The translations under genes were made by a program, and so were the position numbers. Of a stretch of 35,770 nucleotides of DNA, positions 14,953 through 26,435 are shown piece by piece. The stretch's first letter is position 1. Each line of letters starts with the position of its first letter. Below the pieces are notes generated by a model. It was not told where the DNA came from. It did no database searches and saw only the letters and a program-made list of their open reading frames with translations. This DNA is from Methylorubrum zatmanii. Its GTDB lineage: Bacteria; Pseudomonadota; Alphaproteobacteria; Rhizobiales; Beijerinckiaceae. The stretch covers positions 1 through 35,770 of the forward strand of contig NZ_NKUI01000089.1 of NCBI RefSeq assembly GCF_014845115.1, in the 5' to 3' direction.

Positions 14953-16845
14953 TTAAGGGGCCGGGGCCGGGACGTAGGCGCGGATGCCGAGGGGCAGGTC
15001 GGCCCCCTGGCGCCGGAACGGTCCGGCGGCTTGCGGCGCGTCGTTGGCCTCCGCCTGCGTCTGGGTGCCGGTGCGGACGCTGACCGCGTCCCACGGGCCG
15101 CCGATCTCGAACAGGGTGGCGGAGGGCGCTGCGCCGTCCGCCGATGCGGTGGCGCGCGAGAGCAGCTCCGCCCGGGCCTGGAAGCGGCGATCGGCCAAGT
15201 TGATGCGCCCGTGCAGCGAGGCGCTGAGGCTGCGGGAGGCGAGCGAGCCCTCGACGATTTCTCCGACGCCGTCGGCGAAGAGCAGGGATATCTTCGCCCG
15301 CTCGAACGGCGTGCGGCCGTTGCGCCGCGCCAGCGCCCCCGGCGCCATGCTCCCGCCGCGATGGATCACGTCGGCGAGGTCGAGCCCGGCGATGGCGCCG
15401 TCCTCGCTCGCAAGCGCGACCCGGCCGGCCACCGAGCGGGTCAGGGATTCGACGTCCCGACCGGCACCCTCCAGGGCGAAGCTGCCGCGGGTGGCGCCGA
15501 GCATCCAGCGATATTGTCCGAGCTCGATCAGCAGGGCGCCGAGATCGAGCCCGTCGAAGCTGCCCTGGGCTTTGACGCGGGTCAGCACCGCCTCGTCCTC
15601 GTCGGCCGACAGAGTCACACGTCCCTTGACCACGCCGCCCTGAACGGCGGCACGGCCGAGGGAGGCCTCGATGCCGCCTTCCCGCACCAGGATGCTGGAG
15701 GCGAGGTCGGCCAGCTGGACAGGGCCGATCCGGGCGCTGCCGGCGGAGATGCGCAGATCGAGATCCCCGCCGGTGAGCGAGCGCAGGTCCAGGGAGCGCG
15801 TTGTCCGGTCTGCCTCGTCGGACGGTCCGCCGAGGTCCGCCAAGCGCAGCAGGTCGCCAAGGAGCGGCGAGAGGTTCAGGCTCTCGGCGGCGAGCGTCGC
15901 CTGGACCGTGTTGCGCCCAGGCCCGAAGGCGGCGGATCCCGCCCCCTCCAGCAAGTTGCCGCCGGTGCGTACGGTAACGTTCGGGAACAGGATCTGGTCG
16001 GAGGCAGCCTCGAAATTGCCTTCCACCGAAAGATCCTCGACGAAGGGCGAGAAGGCGAGATCGCCGCCGGTCAACGCCAGGGTCTTGGGCAGGGAGCGGA
16101 TCTGCAGATTGCCGGTGCCCCAGGCCTTGAAGCCCTCGCGCAGGCTGCCGCTGCCCTCCGCGACGAGCGATCCCGAGGGCCAGGACAGGGCGGCGGTGAA
16201 CGGGCTCACGCTGCCGGACAGGAGCGCGTGCGGGTGCAGGCCTGCGACAGTGAGCCGGGTGCTCATGCCGTTCCAGGTCGCGCCTCCGGTGACGGCCAAG
16301 CTCTCGCTCCAGATCGGCCAGGAGATCGTCAGATCGACATTGCGCACGCTCTGGATCGTGCCGTCGCGCGGGTCGCGGCCCGTCACCGCGCAATGGGTCA
16401 GGATGATCCGCCGGAACCGGTCACCGCCCTCCCCGGCGATACGCTGCGTCAGATGCTCGGTCGCGCCGGTCCAGCGGCTGTCCCCCGCCGCGTGCGGCAG
16501 CATCACCTCGGCCCCGTCGAGGGTAAGGGAATCGACCTCGACACGGCCGGTCAGGAAGGCGGCAAGGTCGAGCTGCAACGACAGGCTGCCGCCCGAGGCG
16601 AGGACCGGCCCGTCGGCCTCACCCTCGGTCAGGCGGATATCGTTGAACACGATCCGAGGCAGGGGCAACAGCACGATTTCGGTGCGCCCCCCGGCGGCCA
16701 GCGCCACGCCCCAGCTCTGCTGCAGGCCTCGGCTGACGAAGCGGGCCGCTCCGGGTGCCTCGATCGACCAAGGCAGGCAGGCGGCAACCAGCCCGGTCGC
16801 CAGCAGCCCGAGTCCGAGGGCGGGAAGGAAGCGGCGCAGCGACAT
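14953..16845 (-). CDS. AsmA-like envelope protein
   Basis: A 630-aa protein of the AsmA/YhdP superfamily. There is one N-terminal membrane helix (about residues 5-24), then a long beta-strand-rich periplasmic region. Typical elements are the N-terminal AsmA segment with PLPRIVFNDIRLTEG (about 60-75) and the C-terminal half with LDLGALLIELGQYRW and GRVALASEDGAIAGLDLADVIHRG. Family members form bridge-like proteins linked to phospholipid movement to the outer membrane. GGAGAACA precedes the ATG at 16845; the longer frame to 16965 lacks similarity. Confidence 0.9.
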   Translation of the reverse strand: MSLRRFLPALGLGLLATGLVAACLPWSIEAPGAARFVSRGLQQSWGVALAAGGRTEIVLLPLPRIVFNDIRLTEGEADGPVLASGGSLSLQLDLAAFLTGRVEVDSLTLDGAEVMLPHAAGDSRWTGATEHLTQRIAGEGGDRFRRIILTHCAVTGRDPRDGTIQSVRNVDLTISWPIWSESLAVTGGATWNGMSTRLTVAGLHPHALLSGSVSPFTAALSWPSGSLVAEGSGSLREGFKAWGTGNLQIRSLPKTLALTGGDLAFSPFVEDLSVEGNFEAASDQILFPNVTVRTGGNLLEGAGSAAFGPGRNTVQATLAAESLNLSPLLGDLLRLADLGGPSDEADRTTRSLDLRSLTGGDLDLRISAGSARIGPVQLADLASSILVREGGIEASLGRAAVQGGVVKGRVTLSADEDEAVLTRVKAQGSFDGLDLGALLIELGQYRWMLGATRGSFALEGAGRDVESLTRSVAGRVALASEDGAIAGLDLADVIHRGGSMAPGALARRNGRTPFERAKISLLFADGVGEIVEGSLASRSLSASLHGRINLADRRFQARAELLSRATASADGAAPSATLFEIGGPWDAVSVRTGTQTQAEANDAPQAAGPFRRQGADLPLGIRAYVPAPAP

Positions 16846-17196
16846 TGTTCTCCGTAGGCGGGGCGCTCGGGCAGGGCCGGATCGCGTCGCCGTGGCGAAC
16901 CGCATTTCCGTCCTTAGCCGGTTCCGCTTCCCCTGTCTTGCGACCGGGCCTCTCTCGGCCCGCAACGCGGTGGATCGCGCGAAGCCTCCGGCCCGGCACG
17001 GGGAAGATCGGCCCGGTTCCAGCGGGCCCCGAACGAGTGACGACGCACGCGTTTTGCATCGCGCGCAAATGCGTCACCGGTTTGACGAAGGCCGCGCTCG
17101 CGTTGCACATCCGGTCCCCGTCGACCGGTGCGCGACCAGACGCCGAATCGTGGCCGCGCTGTCATGGCGGAAGACGACGAGGGAGGAACGGTTTCG

Positions 17197-17931
17197 ATGA
17201 AGAAGGTCTATCCGGATCCGCAGGCGGCGCTGGCCGGCCTCCTCCGCGACGGCATGACGATCATGGCCGGCGGCTTCGGCCTGTGCGGCATCCCGGACGA
17301 GTTGATCGGCGCCATCCAGGCCTCGGGGGTGAAGGACCTGACCGTCATCTCCAACAATGCGGGCATCGACGGCGTCGGCCTCGGCAAGCTGCTGGAGACC
17401 CGGCAGATCCGGAAGATGATCTCGTCCTATGTCGGCGAGAACAAGGAATTCGCCCGCCAGTATCTCGGCGGCGAGCTGGAAATCGAGTTCAACCCGCAGG
17501 GCACCCTGGCCGAGCGCATCCGTGCCGGCGGGGCGGGCATCCCGGCCTTCTTCACCAAGACCGGCGTCGGCACCCTGGTGGCCGAGGGCAAGGAGGTGCG
17601 CGAGTTCGACGGCGAGAGCTACGTGATGGAGCGCGGGCTGGTCGCCGACCTCGCCATCGTCCACGCCTGGAAGGGCGATACCGAAGGCAACCTCGTCTAC
17701 CGGAAGACGGCGCGCAACTTCAATCCGATGATGGCCACCGCCGCCGAGGTCACGGTCGCGCAGGTCGAGCATCTGGTTCAGCCGGGCGAGATCGACCCCG
17801 ACCACATCCACACGCCGGGCATCTTCATCGGCCGCATCATCCATGTTCCGAACCGCGAGAAGCGGATCGAGCAGCGCACCGTGCGCACGCGCAAGGCTCC
17901 GGACGCGGCGACCGCCGGCGGCCAGATCTGA
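17197..17931 (+). CDS. scoA: 3-oxoacid CoA-transferase subunit A
   Basis: A 244-aa alpha subunit of a class I CoA-transferase. The glycine-rich signature GGFGLCGIP is at about residues 25-33, and EFNPQGTLAERIRAGGAGIPAFFT at about 106-129 is family-typical. With subunit B it moves CoA between succinyl-CoA or acetyl-CoA and acetoacetate or a similar 3-oxoacid. Three in-frame starts exist; I chose the ATG at 17197 because GGGAGGAAC is correctly spaced. It precedes scoB by 21 nt in an evident operon. The exact acceptor (acetoacetate or 3-oxoadipate) is not settled, but subunit length and motifs favour the succinyl-CoA:3-ketoacid type. Confidence 0.93.
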   Translation: MKKVYPDPQAALAGLLRDGMTIMAGGFGLCGIPDELIGAIQASGVKDLTVISNNAGIDGVGLGKLLETRQIRKMISSYVGENKEFARQYLGGELEIEFNPQGTLAERIRAGGAGIPAFFTKTGVGTLVAEGKEVREFDGESYVMERGLVADLAIVHAWKGDTEGNLVYRKTARNFNPMMATAAEVTVAQVEHLVQPGEIDPDHIHTPGIFIGRIIHVPNREKRIEQRTVRTRKAPDAATAGGQI

Positions 17932-17952
17932 TCAGGCGAGGGAGAGCGAACA

Positions 17953-18612
17953 ATGGCCTGGACCCGCGAGCAGATGGCGGAGCGCGCTGCCAAGGAACTG
18001 CAGGACGGATTCTACGTGAATCTCGGCATCGGCATCCCGACGCTGGTGTCGAACTACATTCCCGAGGGGATGTCGGTGCAGCTGCAATCCGAGAACGGCA
18101 TGCTCGGCATGGGCCCCTTCCCCTATGAGGGCGAGGAGGATCCCGATCTCATCAATGCCGGCAAGCAGACCATCACGGCCTTGCCGACCACGAGCTATTT
18201 CACCTCGGCGGATTCCTTCGGAATGATCCGCGGCGGGCATATCGACCTGTCGATCCTCGGTGCGATGCAGGTGGCGCAGAACGGCGACCTCGCCAACTGG
18301 ATGATCCCCGGCAAGATGGTCAAGGGGATGGGCGGGGCGATGGACCTCGTGGCCGGCGTGAAGAAGGTCGTGGTGGTGATGGAGCACGTCGCCAAGGGCA
18401 AAGACGGCTCCGAGAGCCCGAAGCTGCTGAAGGCCTGTGACCTGCCGCTCACCGGGACGCAGGTGGTGGACATGGTCATCACCGATCTCGGCGTCTTCAC
18501 CATCGACAAGAAGGGCGATGGCGGCATGACGCTGATCGAACTCGCCGACGGCGTCACCGAGGACGAGATCCGCCGCAAGACCGAGGGCGAGTTCACCGTC
18601 GCGCTGACCTGA
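17953..18612 (+). CDS. scoB: 3-oxoacid CoA-transferase subunit B
   Basis: A 219-aa beta subunit with the catalytic glutamate in SENG (E47 of [13 protein letters not shown]), which forms the glutamyl-CoA thioester. Other family landmarks are [10 protein letters not shown] (about 23-32), [14 protein letters not shown] (about 93-106) and [13 protein letters not shown] (about 121-133). It works only as a complex with ScoA, likely in ketone-body or polyhydroxybutyrate-derived acetoacetate use (inference). GGGAGAG precedes the ATG. Confidence 0.95.
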   Translation: MAWTREQMAERAAKELQDGFYVNLGIGIPTLVSNYIPEGMSVQLQSENGMLGMGPFPYEGEEDPDLINAGKQTITALPTTSYFTSADSFGMIRGGHIDLSILGAMQVAQNGDLANWMIPGKMVKGMGGAMDLVAGVKKVVVVMEHVAKGKDGSESPKLLKACDLPLTGTQVVDMVITDLGVFTIDKKGDGGMTLIELADGVTEDEIRRKTEGEFTVALT

Positions 18613-18620
18613 GGTGCCCG

Positions 18621-18647
18621 CGGGCGAGGCGGAAAACGTCTCGCCCG
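18621..18647 (+). terminator. Probable transcript-end hairpin after scoB
   Basis: An 11-bp stem (one G-U pair) with a GAAAA loop begins 9 nt past the scoB stop. There is no U-run, so termination may need Rho, or the hairpin may protect the 3' end. Confidence 0.5.
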
Positions 18648-18672
18648 GGTCGCCGCACCCGCCGAAGAGTTT

Positions 18673-18700
18673 TCGGGCGGGGCCTCGAGGCCCCGCCCGA
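18673..18700. repeat. 28-bp perfect palindrome between convergent scoB and pgm
   Basis: Two perfectly complementary 14-nt arms with no spacer meet at the centre (18686/18687). The very GC-rich hairpin lies 13 nt beyond the pgm stop and 61 nt beyond the scoB stop. Lacking a U-tract on either side, it is probably a two-way transcription barrier. Confidence 0.65.
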
Positions 18701-18712
18701 ACCGCCCTCCCC

Positions 18713-21128
<2,416 letters not shown>

Positions 21129-21265
21129 CGCTCCTCCCGCCGATCTGCGCCGCCGAGACTGCGCCTGTCCGAGGGGCCTGCGCAACGGGCAGCCGCCTTC
21201 TTGACCTCCGGGGCCGTGCGGGTCCAATGCGGCGCGAATTTCGAACACGCCGCCATGGGCCGTCG

Positions 21266-22156
21266 ATGCCGCCGCTTCTCGCCCTGCCCTTCCCGGCCAT
21301 CGATCCGGTCGCGGTTTCCCTCGGCCCGGTCGAGATCAAGTGGTACGCCCTATCCTACATCGCGGGGCTGATCGGCGGCTGGTTCTATGCCCGCCTTCTG
21401 GTCGCGGCGGATTCGCTGTGGGGGGTGGTTAAGCGCCCGACCCTGACCGACATCGACGACCTGATCGTCTGGGTGGCCCTCGGCGTCGTGCTCGGCGGGC
21501 GGATCGGCTACGTGCTGTTCTACAACCTGCCGCTCTATCTCGATCATCCCCTGGAGATCCTGGCGATCCGCAACGGCGGCATGTCGTTCCATGGCGGCTT
21601 CCTCGGTGCGGTCCTGGCGATGCTGCTGTTCGCCCGGTCGCGGCGCCTCAACGGCTACACCCTGCTCGACCTCGCGGCGGTGGTGGTGCCGATCGGCCTG
21701 TTCTTCGGGCGCATCGCCAATTTCGTGAACGGCGAATTGTGGGGCCGGGCGGCTCCGGACTTCCCCTACGCCATCGTCTTTCCCACCGGGGGCGACGTGC
21801 CGCGCTATCCGAGCCAGCTGTTCGAGGCCGCCACCGAGGGGGCACTGCTGTTCGTCGTCATGGCGTTGGCCGTGCGCCGCTTCGGCTTCCGCAAGCCGGG
21901 CCTGCTCGGCGGCATCTTCGTGCTCGGCTATGCGCTCGCGCGGACCTTCTGCGAGTTCTTCCGCGAGCCCGACCGGCAACTCGGCTTCCTGTTCGGCCAG
22001 AATGTCGATGCCTTGGGGGGCGGGATCACCATGGGCATGCTGCTCTGCGTGCCGATGGCGCTGGTGGGGATCGTCTACATCGTCCTCGCTGCCCGCGGCG
22101 TGACGCGGCCCCGCCCGACAGGACCGGAGATCCAGGCGGAAGCCGGGCAGATCTGA
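21266..22156 (+). CDS. lgt: Prolipoprotein diacylglyceryl transferase
   Basis: A 296-aa inner-membrane enzyme that attaches diacylglycerol to the lipobox cysteine of prolipoproteins. The Lgt hallmarks are MSFHGGFLGA (about 101-110; its His is the conserved essential residue) and GRIANFVNGELWGR (about 142-155), whose arginines are conserved. About seven transmembrane helices are visible. The start at 21266 gives MPPLLALPFPAIDPVAVSLGP, a typical Lgt N terminus. It is followed after 2 nt by the GTG-start methyltransferase gene and then pgeF. Confidence 0.97.
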   Translation: MPPLLALPFPAIDPVAVSLGPVEIKWYALSYIAGLIGGWFYARLLVAADSLWGVVKRPTLTDIDDLIVWVALGVVLGGRIGYVLFYNLPLYLDHPLEILAIRNGGMSFHGGFLGAVLAMLLFARSRRLNGYTLLDLAAVVVPIGLFFGRIANFVNGELWGRAAPDFPYAIVFPTGGDVPRYPSQLFEAATEGALLFVVMALAVRRFGFRKPGLLGGIFVLGYALARTFCEFFREPDRQLGFLFGQNVDALGGGITMGMLLCVPMALVGIVYIVLAARGVTRPRPTGPEIQAEAGQI

Positions 22157-22158
22157 CG

Positions 22159-23262
22159 GTGGCCTCCGACGCGACGCCGCTCTTCGCGATCCTCGCGCGG
22201 GAGATCCGCGAGACAGGCCCCATCGGCCTCGACCGTTACATGGCGCTTTGCCTCGGCCACCCTCGGCACGGCTACTACGCCACGCGGGATCCCTTCGGTG
22301 CGGCGGGCGATTTCGTGACCGCGCCGGAGATCAGCCAGATGTTCGGCGAGCTGATCGGCGCCTGGGCCGCCGCGATCCTCCCTACCCTGCCGGGGGAGCG
22401 CCCCTGTCTCGTCGAACTCGGGCCCGGCCGCGGCACCCTGATGGCCGACGCCCTGCGGGCCTTGAACGCGGCGGGCGCCGCCTTCGACCTCCACCTCGTC
22501 GAGACGAGTCCGGTGCTGCGCCGGCTTCAGGCGCAGCGGCTGGCCGAGGCCGCGCCGCGCTTCCACGATTCGGTGGCGAGCCTGCCCGACGCGCCGCTTC
22601 TCGTCATCGCCAACGAATTCTTCGACGCCCTGCCCGCCCGCCAATTCGTGCGGACCGGGCGCGGCTGGTGCGAGCGCCGGGTCGGCCTCACGCCGGACGG
22701 CGACGCCCTCGCTTTCGGCCTCGATCCCGAGCCCGATCCCCGCCTCGCGGCGGAGGCGCCGGCAGGAGCGGTGCTCACCCTGCCGAGCCAAGCTCTGGCG
22801 GTGATGCGGGACCTGAGCCGGCATCTTGTCGCTCGGGGCGGCGCCCTGCTCGCCATCGATTACGGCTTTGACAGCAGCGCCGACCGGCCCGGCCTGGGCG
22901 ATACGCTTCAGGCCGTGGCGGACCATCGCTTCGTCGATCCGCTGCTCCGTCCCGGCGAGGCCGACCTAACCCTGCATGTCGATTTCGGCGCCCTCGCCCG
23001 CGCGGCCATGGCGGAGGGGGCGAGCATTCAGGGGCCCGTGACCCAGCGCGACTTCCTGTTCTCCCTCGGCCTCGACCTGCGTGCCGAGCGGTTGAAGGTC
23101 CGTGCCACGCCGGCCCAGGCGGAGACGATCGACGCCGCCGTCGCCCGGCTGACCGATCCCGATCCGCGCGGCATGGGTGCCTTGTTCAAGGTGCTCTGCG
23201 CCCGCCATCCCTGTCTGGGGGCCTTGCCCGGGCTTCCCGCTCCCATCGCGCCTCCCACCTGA
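22159..23262 (+). CDS. SAM-dependent methyltransferase (MidA/NDUFAF7 family)
   Basis: A 367-aa DUF185 (Methyltransf_28) protein. Motifs are HPRHGYYATRDPFGAAGDFVTAPEISQMFGELIG (about 30-63), the SAM loop LVELGPGRGTLMADALR (about 82-98), NEFFDALPARQF (about 153-164) and AIDYGFDS (about 233-240). Mitochondrial NDUFAF7 dimethylates an arginine of a complex I subunit (NDUFS2), so the bacterial protein may modify the NuoD counterpart (inference). No ATG is available at the right place; the GTG at 22159, 2 nt after the lgt stop, gives a normal start (MASDATPLFAILAREI). Translation is probably coupled to lgt. Confidence 0.9.
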   Translation: MASDATPLFAILAREIRETGPIGLDRYMALCLGHPRHGYYATRDPFGAAGDFVTAPEISQMFGELIGAWAAAILPTLPGERPCLVELGPGRGTLMADALRALNAAGAAFDLHLVETSPVLRRLQAQRLAEAAPRFHDSVASLPDAPLLVIANEFFDALPARQFVRTGRGWCERRVGLTPDGDALAFGLDPEPDPRLAAEAPAGAVLTLPSQALAVMRDLSRHLVARGGALLAIDYGFDSSADRPGLGDTLQAVADHRFVDPLLRPGEADLTLHVDFGALARAAMAEGASIQGPVTQRDFLFSLGLDLRAERLKVRATPAQAETIDAAVARLTDPDPRGMGALFKVLCARHPCLGALPGLPAPIAPPT

Positions 23263-23275
23263 GAGACCCCGCCCG

Positions 23276-24043
23276 ATGTTCATCGAAGCGCCCGAGCTCA
23301 GTTCTCATTCCTATATCCGGCACGCCTTCTTCACCCGGCAGGGCGGCGTCTCGGAGGGGCTCTACGCTTCCCTCAACGGCGGGATCGGCTCGCAGGACGA
23401 TCCGGCGCGCGTGGCCGAGAACCGGGCGCGGATGTGTGCCCAGCTCGGGCTGCCGGCCGCGAATCTGGTCAGCCTCTATCAGGTGCACTCGGCCGAGGTC
23501 GTCACCGTGGAGGCGCCCTTCCCTCTCGCGGAGCGGCCGAAGGCCGACGCCATGGTGACCCGCGTGCCCGGTCTCGCCCTCGGCATCGCCACGGCGGATT
23601 GCGGCCCGATCCTGTTCGCCGATCCTGAGAACCACGTCGTCGGCGCGGCCCATGCCGGGTGGAAGGGCGCTCTCGGCGGCGTCGTCGACGCCACCGTGGC
23701 GGCGATGGAAGCGCTCGGTGCGGTGCGGAAAAAGATCGTCGCCGTCCTCGGCCCGACGATCTCCCAAGCCTCCTACGAAGTCGGCGCGGATTTCGAAGCC
23801 CGCTTTCGAGCGGAGGTGCCGGATTCGGCGCAATTCTTCCGTGAGGGCCGGCCGGGCCATGCGCAATTCGACTTGCCGGCCTTCATTCTGGCGCGCTTGG
23901 CGCAGGCCGAAGTCGGCGAAGCGGTTTCCCTTGGCCTGTGCACTTATGAAGATCCCGAGCGATTCTTCAGCTTTCGTCGGACAACCCATCGAAACGAAGC
24001 CGATTACGGACGTCTCATCTCGGCAATTGCTCTGACACCCTGA
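23276..24043 (+). CDS. pgeF: Peptidoglycan editing factor PgeF (YfiH)
   Basis: A 255-aa copper/zinc polyphenol-oxidase-fold enzyme. The metal-binding catalytic set is visible as YQVHSAEV (H71), TADCGPIL (C109) and AHAGWKG (H126), and the C-terminal RRTTHRNEADYGR motif is family-typical. PgeF proteins correct misincorporated residues in UDP-MurNAc peptide precursors; older annotations call them laccases. The ATG at 23276 lies 13 nt past the methyltransferase stop, so lgt-methyltransferase-pgeF form an operon. Confidence 0.95.
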   Translation: MFIEAPELSSHSYIRHAFFTRQGGVSEGLYASLNGGIGSQDDPARVAENRARMCAQLGLPAANLVSLYQVHSAEVVTVEAPFPLAERPKADAMVTRVPGLALGIATADCGPILFADPENHVVGAAHAGWKGALGGVVDATVAAMEALGAVRKKIVAVLGPTISQASYEVGADFEARFRAEVPDSAQFFREGRPGHAQFDLPAFILARLAQAEVGEAVSLGLCTYEDPERFFSFRRTTHRNEADYGRLISAIALTP

Positions 24044-24437
24044 TCATCTGCTCAGGCTTCTCACAAAAATTGTTGCATCGGTGCAACGGAGCGGAAGGAG
24101 GAGGCTAAAGCCAGGCTTTTGTGCGCTGTGGCACTCGCATCGGCCGCCAGCTTCAGCGTATCCCTGGGTCGTCGCGGAACGCCGTGGTTGCACCCTGCGA
24201 CAATCTGTCCGAAACGATCACCAAAAAAAGCTCGGCCGTATTTGAACCTTGGCCGTTCGGTGGCGTTTCTCGGTTGGAACGACGGCAGACCAAGACCACT
24301 GCCACAAAGGGGCCGCCTTCTGGACGGTCGGCGTGGTCGAGCCGCAACAGCATCTTCCGGGATGCTGAACTAGATACGGGGCACCGTGCCGCCGCGCTTC
24401 CACGGAGGCGCCGGCACAGTCAAAGAGGACCAGAGTG
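24044..24437 (+). other. 394-nt spacer upstream of the porin-like gene
   Basis: No credible ORF. It contains a small hairpin (GTTGCA at 24071-24076, TGCAAC at 24081-24086) followed on the minus strand by AATTTTTG, so it looks like a minus-strand terminator with no gene in front of it. An imperfect EcfG-like element (TGAAC-N16-CGTT, one mismatch) near 24245-24269 is too weak to call. The rest presumably holds the outer-membrane protein promoter and leader. Confidence 0.45.
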
Positions 24438-25331
24438 ATGAAATCCTTCCTTCGCGCCGGTACGGCCATTGCCGGTATCGCCTTCGCCGGTTCGGCCCTC
24501 GCCGCCGACCTTCCGCGTCGCGCCGCTCCGCCGCCGGTGTTCCAGCCGGTGCCGGTCTTCACCTGGACGGGCTTCTACGCCGGTTTCAACGCCGGTTACG
24601 GCTTCGGCACGGGTGACAACAACAACAACCCGACCGTCATCGGCGTGAACGGCGCCAGCGGCCTCGTCGCCCCGGGCGGCACCGCGGTCGTCGCCTTCAA
24701 CAACCGTCGCAGCGATGAAGGCTTCGTCGGCGGTGGTCAGATCGGCTACAACTATCAGTTCACCCCGGGCTCCGGTGTCGTGATCGGTGTCGAGGCCGAC
24801 GCCCAGTACGTCGATTTCGGTCGTGACCGGAACCGCTTCGCCGTTGCCCCGGGCTCCTCGGCCTTCCTCGCCGGCACCCAGATCTTCAACCCGAACGGTC
24901 TGTCGGGCCTCGACTTCTTCGGCACCGTCCGCGGTCGCCTCGGCTACGCCTTCGACCGCACCCTCGTGTACGGCACCGGCGGCTTCGCCTACGGCTCCGG
25001 TGGCGGCTCCGACTTCGGCCTGCCGAACGGCTCCTCCGACGACTTCCGCACCGGCTGGGCCGCTGGCGGTGGTATCGAGTACGCTCTCCCGACCGACTCG
25101 TTCCTGAACTTCTTCAAGTCCTCGGCCGTCACGCTGAAGGTCGAAGGTCTGTACGTGAACCTCGACCGCGGCAACCGCCTGAACGGCGCCTTCGGTGCCA
25201 CCCCGGCCGGCAACCTCGTCTACACGACCAGCCCGGGCGTCATCCTGGCCAGCGGCAACCTCGCTCGTCAGCGCGAGACCGAGTTCGCCGTCGTCCGCGC
25301 CGGCCTGAACTACAAGTTCGGCTCGTACTAA
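24438..25331 (+). CDS. Outer-membrane beta-barrel protein (RopB/Omp25 family)
   Basis: A 297-aa outer-membrane porin-like protein. Signal peptide 1-23 ends GSALA|ADLP. The mature start ADLPRRAAPPPVFQPVPVFTWTGFYAGFNAGYGFG is the hallmark of alphaproteobacterial Omp25/RopB proteins. Eight amphipathic strands follow, with GFVGGGQIGYNYQF, DFFGTVRGRLGYAFDRTLVYGTGGFAYG and the C-terminal strand FAVVRAGLNYKFGSY ending in an aromatic residue as BAM signals do. The codon after the GTG at 24435 is ATG at 24438, which I use (AGAGGA upstream). Codon use is very uniform, suggesting high expression. It is followed by two tandem terminators. Confidence 0.95.
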   Translation: MKSFLRAGTAIAGIAFAGSALAADLPRRAAPPPVFQPVPVFTWTGFYAGFNAGYGFGTGDNNNNPTVIGVNGASGLVAPGGTAVVAFNNRRSDEGFVGGGQIGYNYQFTPGSGVVIGVEADAQYVDFGRDRNRFAVAPGSSAFLAGTQIFNPNGLSGLDFFGTVRGRLGYAFDRTLVYGTGGFAYGSGGGSDFGLPNGSSDDFRTGWAAGGGIEYALPTDSFLNFFKSSAVTLKVEGLYVNLDRGNRLNGAFGATPAGNLVYTTSPGVILASGNLARQRETEFAVVRAGLNYKFGSY

Positions 25332-25344
25332 GATCCGAAACATA

Positions 25345-25373
25345 CGGCGGCCCCTCACGGGACCGCCGGTTTT
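25345..25373 (+). terminator. First terminator after the outer-membrane gene
   Basis: A 9-bp stem with one mismatch (CGGCGG-C-CCC / GGG-A-CCGCCG, loop TCAC) is followed by GTTTT. Confidence 0.75.
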
Positions 25374-25377
25374 GGAG

Positions 25378-25405
25378 AAAGCCCGGCCACGTGCCGGGCT
25401 TTTTT
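25378..25405 (+). terminator. Second terminator after the outer-membrane gene
   Basis: GCCCGGC / GCCGGGC with a 5-nt loop, flanked by AAA and by six Ts at 25400-25405: a classic intrinsic terminator directly behind the first. Tandem terminators fit a highly expressed gene. Confidence 0.92.
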
Positions 25406-25553
25406 ATTGCCGGTTTCCCGGCCGGATCGCCCCCTGCGGACCTTGGCCGAGACGGACAATCGACGCCCGCCCCCCTGACAAAAGCTCGACCGGCCCCCAT
25501 CTCGTAGCCGCCGTGCGGTGACGACGCCGTCGGCGCCTCAGGAGGACGGCTCC

Positions 25554-26306
25554 ATGAACAGCGAAGAACGCGACATCATCAACGGCATCTTCCAGCGCCT
25601 CGAACAGGCGTCCGGCCAGCCCCGGGACGCCGATGCCGAGCGCTTCATCGCCGAGAAGCTGCGCAGCCAGCCCTACGCGCCCTACGCGATGGCCCAGCTG
25701 ATCTACGTGCAGGAAGAGGCGATCAAGAGCCTCAACCAGCAGCTCGAGCAGGCCCGCCAGCAAGCGCAGTCCCAACCCTCCGGCGGCGGCGGCTTCCTGT
25801 CGAGCATCTTCGGCGGTGGCCAGCGCTCCGAGCCGCAGCGTCCGGCCGGTCAACCCTGGGGTCAACAGGGCGGTCAGGGCGGCTATGGCGGCCCGCAACA
25901 GGGCTATGGCGGTCCGCAGCAGGGCTACGGCCAGCCCGGCGGCTACGCGCCTCCGCAGCAGGGCGGCCCCTGGGGCGGCCAGCCGCAACAGCCCGCGCGG
26001 GGCGGCGGTTTCCTCGCCACCGCTCTGCCGATGGCGGCGGGTGCGGCCGGCGGCATGCTGCTCGGCAGCGCCCTCTCCAACGCCTTCGCCGGTGGTCACT
26101 CTCATCTCGGCAACGCGGCGGCGGCGGGCCTCGGCGGTGGTGGCGAGTCGATCGTCGAGAACAACTATTTCGGCGGCGGCGAGCAGGATCTCGGTGCCGC
26201 GCTCGGCGGCGGTGACGGCGGCTTCCAGGATGCCTCGTTCGGTGGCGATCCCGGCGGTGACTTCGGCGGCGATCTCGGCGACGGCGGCGACGACGATTGG
26301 GCCTGA
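25554..26306 (+). CDS. DUF2076 protein with Gly/Gln-rich repeats
   Basis: A 250-aa DUF2076 protein. Residues 1-75 form the conserved N-terminal helical part (MNSEERDIINGIFQRLEQA...AQLIYVQEEAIKSLNQQLEQA), with a short coiled-coil at about 58-76. Residues 80-155 are low complexity, with GYGGPQQ/GYGQPGG-type repeats at about 108-130. Residues about 157-180 (LATALPMAAGAAGGMLLGSALSNAF) are a glycine-zipper-like hydrophobic segment, and the C terminus is acidic and Gly-rich (GGDFGGDLGDGGDDDWA). Function unknown; envelope localisation is likely. AGGAGG precedes the ATG at 25554. A terminator follows. Confidence 0.88.
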   Translation: MNSEERDIINGIFQRLEQASGQPRDADAERFIAEKLRSQPYAPYAMAQLIYVQEEAIKSLNQQLEQARQQAQSQPSGGGGFLSSIFGGGQRSEPQRPAGQPWGQQGGQGGYGGPQQGYGGPQQGYGQPGGYAPPQQGGPWGGQPQQPARGGGFLATALPMAAGAAGGMLLGSALSNAFAGGHSHLGNAAAAGLGGGGESIVENNYFGGGEQDLGAALGGGDGGFQDASFGGDPGGDFGGDLGDGGDDDWA

Positions 26307-26370
26307 GCCGCGACGCTGCCAGGCCCGTGCGATTCGGACCGGCATGGCGGTGATGGGGCCAGTGACTGGA

Positions 26371-26412
26371 AGAGAGCCCGGTGCCGGATCGCGGCACCGG
26401 GCTCTTTCTTTT
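26371..26412 (+). terminator. Intrinsic terminator of the DUF2076 gene
   Basis: A stem of about 14 bp (26373-26386 with 26392-26405, loop GATCG) runs into TTTCTTTT. It lies 66 nt past the stop and 24 nt before the convergent monooxygenase stop. Confidence 0.85.
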
Positions 26413-26435
26413 GAAGCGCACCGTCCTCCGGTTCG

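Noticed and set aside
14887..16857. A 656-codon plus-strand frame opposite the AsmA-like gene
   Set aside because: Low-complexity GC-rich shadow; the minus strand carries the membrane helix, AsmA features and a ribosome binding site.
25860..25960. Short repeats in the DUF2076 gene as a possible CRISPR or mobile repeat
   Set aside because: They are in-frame codon repeats for GYGGPQQ-type peptides, without spacers.
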